Shown one piece after another: positions 43,538-48,366 of a DNA stretch of 48,366 nt. A program made the position numbers and the translations under genes. A model generated the notes under the pieces. That model saw only the letters and a program-made list of their open reading frames with translations, was not told the origin of the DNA and did no database searches. The DNA is taken from IMG/VR virus record IMGVR_UViG_3300042521_004506, positions 1-48,366 of that record; one strand, written 5' to 3'. This DNA comes from a virus. Each line of letters starts with the position of its first letter. Within the stretch, counting starts at the first letter, position 1.

Positions 43538-44676
43538 GTGACTGCAAAAAAAGTTTTATATACGCAATTCTCAACTAAAGAAGTTAAAAGAACTGGAGAA
43601 CTTTTGCCTTTAAAATTTGAAGCATCTATATTTATCGTTACTTTTTCGCCAAGCATTTTTGACTTCATAGACATTGGTATGCAAACAGCATCTATGGTTA
43701 CGTCCCTGCTTTCATCGTCTTCTGATAAAGAATTTATGTGAGACTCTACCTTGCATGAACCATCGACTAAAAAATTTATACTATTTTTAAAAGTAGTAAG
43801 CTTGCATTTTAATGTGTTATTTTTCCCGTCATAAGATTCGCAAGCTAAATCTATGTTTGAGCATATTTCTTTTAGATCAGAAGTCACTACGGTATAGTCA
43901 GTGCCAGTATTACGGTTTAATATAGATGATGCATCTGGCCAATTTATAGACTTTTTGTCCACGGCTATATAAAACTTCATGCATGAAGACTGTATGACAA
44001 CACTATGATCATCAAAACTAAACTTAACATAATCATCGTCACACAAATCTAAAACTGGCATAATTGCATTAACAACACCTATAGGCAATATACACTGCTT
44101 TTCTTGTGATGCTTCTTTAAGAGCTTCACATTTGGTGTATGCAAAAAAAGAACCATTACCACAAATACATGATATGTTTTTGTCAATAAAACCTAACAAC
44201 GCATAATAATAAGGCCTCTCAGCATCAATGTCAGAGCCAGCAAAAGATGTACTTTTAATAACGGATATAAAAGATGCAGTTGAAACCTCTACGCATTCTT
44301 TACAAAGTTTTTTGTTCTTTAAGGAGCCAGTAGGCTGAGAAAGTGGCATAGAAACATTGGTGTTATTACCACTAGATATCTTTAAAGAAGAAGGAGTACC
44401 TTCCACATTAAATATAAACTCTACATCTATAGTTTCATCTTTGCTTTTATTAATAAATTTTGAAAGCAATTTACCATCTACCATGCATTCTAAGTCTGCT
44501 GGTGAGTTATGCTTTATACTTACTGGAACTATGCATGAAAATTTATCACTATAAACAGCTAAGAATGTACGACTTTCCTTGATAATCAAAGATAGAAGTC
44601 CATGGCTTGCTACATCTTTTGGTATTAACTTTTGAGATATTCCAGAGAGCGCTTTTGCTACATCAAATATATTCAT
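43534..44676 (-). CDS. dnaN: DNA polymerase sliding clamp, beta (DnaN)-like
   Basis: The 380-aa length fits a three-domain bacterial beta clamp (about 366 aa). The first domain has the typical pattern: helix, LLSLIIKESRTFLAVYSD strand pair, VDGKLLSKFINKS helix, then VEF and LKISSGNN strands. Similar strand-helix modules recur near residues 130-240 and 260-380. Sequence identity to DnaN looks low, so this is a fold-level call supported by the DnaX-like gene two genes upstream. It should tether a phage or host polymerase. The SD is weak, and the gene follows the second sigma gene after 2 bases. Confidence 0.68.
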   Translation of the reverse strand: MNIFDVAKALSGISQKLIPKDVASHGLLSLIIKESRTFLAVYSDKFSCIVPVSIKHNSPADLECMVDGKLLSKFINKSKDETIDVEFIFNVEGTPSSLKISSGNNTNVSMPLSQPTGSLKNKKLCKECVEVSTASFISVIKSTSFAGSDIDAERPYYYALLGFIDKNISCICGNGSFFAYTKCEALKEASQEKQCILPIGVVNAIMPVLDLCDDDYVKFSFDDHSVVIQSSCMKFYIAVDKKSINWPDASSILNRNTGTDYTVVTSDLKEICSNIDLACESYDGKNNTLKCKLTTFKNSINFLVDGSCKVESHINSLSEDDESRDVTIDAVCIPMSMKSKMLGEKVTINIDASNFKGKSSPVLLTSLVENCVYKTFFAVT

Positions 44677-44678
44677 AT

Positions 44679-45443
44679 TTAAAACGGCTCAATGCCTAAT
44701 TCATCAACAACTTGTTTAGCTTTTATTTTTATTCTGCTCAAAGCGTTATCTACGCCTTTTATGTTGACTTTTTTGCCGTCTCCATTTCTATTGAGTTTAT
44801 CGGCAATCTCTTCATAGCTAAACCTTTGTGCATATAGAGCAAGAACCTTTTTTTCAAAGTCTGACAGGTGCTCCATTAAATTAGATATAATTGAACGAAA
44901 TATTTCCTGATTTTCACTTGCTATAGACTGAGAAGTTTCTTCTGAATTCATTAAAGCGCTCATGTCAAAACTTTCTTCATCTTCTGAAGCCAAAGCATTA
45001 AAACTTACAGATGTATTTAAAGCTGCCTTCTTATTCTGAAAACTGCACTTTAGCAAAGTAGATAGATGTCTTTTGACACAAAGTGCAGCAAATTTTTCAA
45101 ACCCAACAAAATCATCACCAATGATTCTACTAACGTCGAAGTCTGATATTGCTTTGAACCTTACTGCGTACAAAGCTTCTTGATATAAATCAGAACTTTC
45201 ATATCCGGGAATATTAAATTTGCCAACTATTCTTTTTATAAGTGGATCAATTTTTTCTATTATATCGTTGAATATGATATCTTGGCCTGCCTTAGTTCTT
45301 TCTTTCTGAAGCTTTATAACCATTTCTGCTATTGAGCCAGGTCTTGCGACACTGGGCTTTTGTGCAACTTGTTCTTTTTTTGAACCAGTCTTTTTGACAG
45401 AAGACTTTTTTGGTACTTTTTTATTTGCTTTCTTTTTTGACAT
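44679..45443 (-). CDS. Second sigma-70-family factor (254 aa)
   Basis: A Lys-rich N terminus (about 45 residues) is followed by sigma region 2 at about 60-135 (IVGKFNIPGYESSDLYQEALYAV and FAALCVKRHLSTLLK, in sequence with a DFDVSR -10-reading helix) and region 4 at about 195-250 (LSDFEKKVLALYAQRFSYEEIADKL and the recognition helix GVDNALSRIKIKAK). It resembles SigH/ECF-size factors, not the factor at 7 kb. The clear HTH predicts -35 reading. Its place between clamp loader and clamp genes suggests co-expression with replication, perhaps for a late or middle promoter class. Confidence 0.82.
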   Translation of the reverse strand: MSKKKANKKVPKKSSVKKTGSKKEQVAQKPSVARPGSIAEMVIKLQKERTKAGQDIIFNDIIEKIDPLIKRIVGKFNIPGYESSDLYQEALYAVRFKAISDFDVSRIIGDDFVGFEKFAALCVKRHLSTLLKCSFQNKKAALNTSVSFNALASEDEESFDMSALMNSEETSQSIASENQEIFRSIISNLMEHLSDFEKKVLALYAQRFSYEEIADKLNRNGDGKKVNIKGVDNALSRIKIKAKQVVDELGIEPF

Positions 45444-46551
45444 GATTTTTATGATATGATATAATAGATTTAACTACGAAAGTTTCAAATGCTAGTGCTG
45501 GTATAATTCCTTGCGTCATTTCTTCTTTTGCTTCTTTTATAAAACCAACAATTTCAATAAGGCTTTCAATACTTATTTTCGACAAAATTTGCTTTATATA
45601 AAATTTTGTTTTAGGATTTATGTCAATAAGTTCATTAGCATTTGGACATGTTTTTGCCAAAAGTATGTATCTAATAATTCTAGCCATATTTTTTAAATTA
45701 TTTTCATATGTAATCCCATCATTTGCAAGCTTTAATGACTTCTCTACGCAACCAGCAGCGTCTTTCTTCAAGATGCAATTAAATATATCAACAAATTGAT
45801 CTTCATCAACAATCATTAAATATTTTTTAACTTCCTCTTTAGATATAACCCCATCAGCACAAGTTATGATTTTCTCAAGTAATTGCAATGACTTTCTAAC
45901 ACAGCCATCACTATGATCAGCTATGATAGACAAAGCATCCGTGTCTGCCTTTTGATTTTCTAAAGAACAAATCTTGCCAAGATGTGCACATATCATCTGA
46001 TTAGACACAGGCTTAAAGACAAAGTCAATACATCTATTAATAATAGTTTCCTTAAGCTTTTCTACCTCTGTAGTGCAGAATATAAATACAGTATGACTGG
46101 GCGGCTCTTCTATCATCTTAAGAGCAGCTTCTATCGCTTGCCCCGTAAGTCCATGAGCTTCATCTATAATTACAAACCTTTTACGACATTCAAAAGGTGC
46201 ATATTTGATTTCCTGTCTCAAATTTCTGATATCGTCAATGCTTCTATTAGAAGCAGCATCAATCTCTCTTATGTCATTGCACATGCCATCTACAATCTTA
46301 AGAGATAAACTACCAGGGGACATGTCTGGTGACAAAGACTGACCTGACTCATTGTTTACTGCTGCTGCTATTATTCTTGCAACCGTGGTCTTTCCAGTAC
46401 CAGAAGATCCAGTAAAAAGATAAGCATGATGAAGCATGTTTTTAGCAATAGCATTTTTAAAATATGCTTTTACGTGATCTTGCCCAACAACATCTTCAAG
46501 CAGTTTGGGTCTGTACTTGTTCGCTAAGTTCGTCTTGTTTACGTAGGACAT
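45421..46551 (-). CDS. dnaX: Clamp-loader ATPase, DnaX (gamma/tau)-like
   Basis: The 376-aa product begins with the family motif NKYRPKLLEDVVGQ, then Walker A GSSGTGKT at residues 48-55, DAASNRSIDDIR near 98-109, Walker B VIIDEAH at 127-133, ALKMIEEPP, sensor-1 FCTTE and the NRC motif at 172-174, where bacteria have SRC with the Arg finger. The Arg finger is conserved. The zinc module of bacterial DnaX normally has four Cys between Walker A and the DAAS motif; here only one Cys remains, so zinc is probably lost. It lacks the long tau C terminus. The gene overlaps the dNMP kinase by 56 bases. It loads the beta-like clamp encoded two genes downstream. Confidence 0.9.
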   Translation of the reverse strand: MSYVNKTNLANKYRPKLLEDVVGQDHVKAYFKNAIAKNMLHHAYLFTGSSGTGKTTVARIIAAAVNNESGQSLSPDMSPGSLSLKIVDGMCNDIREIDAASNRSIDDIRNLRQEIKYAPFECRKRFVIIDEAHGLTGQAIEAALKMIEEPPSHTVFIFCTTEVEKLKETIINRCIDFVFKPVSNQMICAHLGKICSLENQKADTDALSIIADHSDGCVRKSLQLLEKIITCADGVISKEEVKKYLMIVDEDQFVDIFNCILKKDAAGCVEKSLKLANDGITYENNLKNMARIIRYILLAKTCPNANELIDINPKTKFYIKQILSKISIESLIEIVGFIKEAKEEMTQGIIPALAFETFVVKSIISYHKNHVKKESK

Positions 46552-47302
46552 TTTCGAAATACTTTCTTGTTGCTTTGAATGCTATGTCATTTTTCGACAT
46601 GATATCAACATCTGGAATGCTATAAAAATGAGGATAGCCAGTAAATAAACTTAAATCTAATCCATTTTCGCTTTTATGAGATCCGCCTTGACCCCACATT
46701 CTTGCTAAGTGGATAATCATTGCATCTTCTTTCATTAAGGAAATTGCTTCATTGTTAAACCGTAAATCATCAACAAAAATTACATCTGCATCAGATTTTT
46801 TAATTCTACTAATGAGGCAGTCAACCCATACAGATTGAGAAAAATAGTTTCTGAATATATCTGTGCCAAGTATCTGCATAATTTCACGAGCTGTCATTTG
46901 GCCAGACTTAAAAGATCCATATGAATTTTTTATATGTTCAGGCATATTTTCCCAAACATATTTAGTTGTTAAGTTCTTTTGCTCATCTGAGCCGTATATG
47001 CTATTGTAATCGATATCTAGCACATTGATGCAAAAATCCTTAATTGGACCAGCAAAACTAATAGTCTCTACGTTTGGATCTCTTTTCAATTTAGCTTCAA
47101 CATAATTTCTGCCGTTGTCAGTTATGTACACTTTTTGACTCGCATCCTTTGGAACTTGAGCCAATAGTCTATTGTCGAAAGAGCCAGCCAATTTATCATT
47201 AAGTATGAGACCGTCTACACGAGCAATTAAATATGTTAAGTAGCGACAAAGGCTACTCTTGCCGGAATTTTTGCATCCAGCAATCGCAATAACCGCCTTC
47301 AT
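46496..47302 (-). CDS. Deoxynucleoside monophosphate kinase (T4 gp1-like)
   Basis: These kinases phosphorylate dNMPs to dNDPs for phage DNA synthesis. The 268-aa product has Walker A GCKNSGKS at residues 9-16, FAGPIKDFC, the REIMQILGTDIFRNYF segment with VWVD, and IFVDDLRFNNEA, all in the order of the phage dNMP kinase family. The C terminus is Gln/Thr-rich. A modest AAGG precedes the start. It ends inside the start of the DnaX-like gene, an overlap of 56 bases. It would complete the route from dCMP deaminase products toward dNTPs. Confidence 0.85.
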   Translation of the reverse strand: MKAVIAIAGCKNSGKSSLCRYLTYLIARVDGLILNDKLAGSFDNRLLAQVPKDASQKVYITDNGRNYVEAKLKRDPNVETISFAGPIKDFCINVLDIDYNSIYGSDEQKNLTTKYVWENMPEHIKNSYGSFKSGQMTAREIMQILGTDIFRNYFSQSVWVDCLISRIKKSDADVIFVDDLRFNNEAISLMKEDAMIIHLARMWGQGGSHKSENGLDLSLFTGYPHFYSIPDVDIMSKNDIAFKATRKYFENVLRKQDELSEQVQTQTA

Positions 47303-47308
47303 TTTTAT

Positions 47309-47707
47309 TTAAACCTTTTTAAAGAAAATAAAAGCCTTATTGTTCAAGCTTGGATCATCCACCACGGATATATCTACACTTTTGTGGTTCTTAGCGAACC
47401 ATGGCTTACCATTTCTATTGCCGAGCAATATTTTTGCAGACTTACTTTCAGTCTTTGAGTTATCTTCTGGATTAAAGAAAAAATGCACACTCCCCCTAAC
47501 CTTACCGCCATACAAAAAACCCTCAGAATCAGATGCCTGTGGCATAAAGCATTCCCAATTCTTATCTCTTTCTGCGGAAGTAAGAGCATTATCTGTGTTG
47601 ATAGAGTCTAAGACCTCTATAGCTTTCTTGGTAGCCTCTGCAGATGTCTTATATCTACCTTGAATGTTTGCCTGACCATATTCATCTCTCATCCATACTT
47701 CTATCAT
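47309..47707 (-). CDS. Hypothetical protein (132 aa)
   Basis: Not recognised. The start at 47707 has an excellent GGAGGT five bases upstream. The N-terminal half is helix-rich (TSAEATKKAIEVLDSI) and the second half beta-rich (GSVHFFFNPED, SAKILLGNRNGKPWF). It lies 3 bases after the preceding gene and 6 bases before the dNMP kinase. Confidence 0.65.
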   Translation of the reverse strand: MIEVWMRDEYGQANIQGRYKTSAEATKKAIEVLDSINTDNALTSAERDKNWECFMPQASDSEGFLYGGKVRGSVHFFFNPEDNSKTESKSAKILLGNRNGKPWFAKNHKSVDISVVDDPSLNNKAFIFFKKV

Positions 47708-47710
47708 GTT

Positions 47711-48139
47711 TTACCTCCAATGGTGATGTGTATTAATTATATCGGGTATATCTGGATTGGTTTCGTAGTCTACTCCAAAATTTAACACCATAGATTTAGA
47801 GTCGTGTAAATCGTAACCTCTTGCAACAATTCTTTCTTTACATTCCATGCAAGATAGCATAGAGGCCACGACTATTGCCTGAGCTTTTTCATCCATGTCG
47901 GACCAGCAATCAAAATTAATAATTACAGCTAAGTCTGTTTCCAAAAGCTCGTTAACAGGATCTGCTATAAATACAAAGTGCCATATTTTATTATGTTCTT
48001 TTGGAGGTTTAGCATTAAGGATACCAATAAACTTAAGTCTTTCGTAAGGAATTTTTCCAAATTTATCGTCATACTTATTAATTAATGAAATAGCAATTTT
48101 TTTGGCATCAGCCATCTCAATCCACTCACATTTTCCCAT
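47711..48139 (-). CDS. Degenerate phage metallopeptidase-like protein (142 aa)
   Basis: The layout recalls the phage putative metallopeptidase family: a strand set WHFVFIADPVNE, IINFDCWSDMDEKAQAIVVA, a helix, then a downstream D-L-H-D and a final G-V-D-Y near a Pro-rich end. In that family the helix after the second strand starts HExxH; here it reads ASMLSCMEC, so the zinc His residues are missing. The protein is therefore probably not a protease. AGGAG lies eight bases before the ATG at 48139. It overlaps the 76-aa gene by 14 bases. Confidence 0.6.
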   Translation of the reverse strand: MGKCEWIEMADAKKIAISLINKYDDKFGKIPYERLKFIGILNAKPPKEHNKIWHFVFIADPVNELLETDLAVIINFDCWSDMDEKAQAIVVASMLSCMECKERIVARGYDLHDSKSMVLNFGVDYETNPDIPDIINTHHHWR

Positions 48140-48356
48140 TGCATATACTCCTATATATTTTTAATACATCTCTATCGTCGCATTTTTTTAATTCATGTTT
48201 TCCGTAAGAAATTGAATCGATTAAATTATTGACATGCTTATTGAAAATGGCGGTTTTACTTTTAAAAATTCTATGATTTTTTATGAAATCTTTATGCATT
48301 GCAATTGTACCATTTACAGATGACATTATTGCGTCTTGCTCCAAATGGTATAACAT
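48126..48356 (-). CDS. Hypothetical protein (76 aa), start uncertain at the window edge
   Basis: Not recognised; Lys/His/Asn-rich and probably helical. Two starts are possible: ATG at 48356, ten bases from the edge, or ATG at 48326 with GGAG about 12 bases upstream. No in-frame stop lies between 48356 and the window end, so the gene could begin further right. It overlaps the degenerate metallopeptidase gene by 14 bases. Confidence 0.5.
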   Translation of the reverse strand: MLYHLEQDAIMSSVNGTIAMHKDFIKNHRIFKSKTAIFNKHVNNLIDSISYGKHELKKCDDRDVLKIYRSICNGKM

Positions 48357-48366
48357 TATTAATATT

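Overview
The window looks like part of a large tailed double-stranded DNA phage (jumbo-phage class). It combines three giant virion-like adhesin or fibre genes (2671, 3947 and 1936 aa) with replication genes of bacterial type (DnaX-like clamp loader, beta-clamp-like protein, RuvC-like resolvase, dNMP kinase), two divergent sigma-70-family factors, nucleotide enzymes and many small orphan genes packed with 1- to 29-base overlaps. The sequence is AT-rich by eye (not computed). Many starts have a canonical Shine-Dalgarno (AGGAGG/GGAGG), so the host should use ordinary SD-led translation. I see no integrase, transposon, CRISPR array, rRNA or tRNA. No gene-free stretch exceeds about 100 bases. Phage origin is an inference: no portal, large terminase or major capsid gene lies in the window.

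Left arm (1-12.4 kb), mixed strands. A partial plus-strand gene enters from the left edge. Facing it is a minus-strand cluster: a zinc deaminase, a TilS-like PP-loop ATPase, a GMP reductase, then two small proteins. A plus-strand pair (129-aa orphan and a P-loop ATPase) starts from a 60-bp divergent gap. Next is a minus-strand operon of sigma factor, SET-domain protein, 418-aa orphan and secreted pappalysin-like (M43) metalloprotease, behind a near-consensus host-type promoter (TTGACT, 17 bp, TACAAT). Upstream of it lie a dCMP deaminase and an HExxH protein. Divergent from these runs a MoxR-like AAA+ ATPase with a DUF2201/VWA partner. A small membrane coiled-coil protein closes the arm.

Middle (12.45-38.1 kb), all minus strand. 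Three giant genes in tandem overlap by 1-4 bases. The last carries poly-serine linkers, a beta-propeller region, a Hint autoprocessing domain, two dockerin-like EF-hand pairs and a possible degenerate SGNH-hydrolase domain. The middle one has FG-GAP-like propeller repeats and a poly-Ser/Glu linker. The first has a Tyr/Pro-rich pentapeptide repeat. They are best read as host-contact structures.

Right arm (38.1-48.4 kb), all minus strand, a continuous overlapping block. In transcription order it holds three small orphans, a dNMP kinase, a DnaX-like clamp loader, a second sigma factor, a beta-clamp-like protein, a possible delta-like protein, an acidic-tailed protein, a short orphan, a sugar-nucleotide epimerase, a RuvC-like resolvase, and small proteins including a zinc-finger-like one, leading into the giant genes.

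Together GMP reductase, dCMP deaminase and the dNMP kinase could push host G and C nucleotides toward the A and T pools an AT-rich genome needs. The two sigma factors suggest staged transcription. The SET protein, secreted protease and MoxR-VWA pair are the least expected accessory functions.
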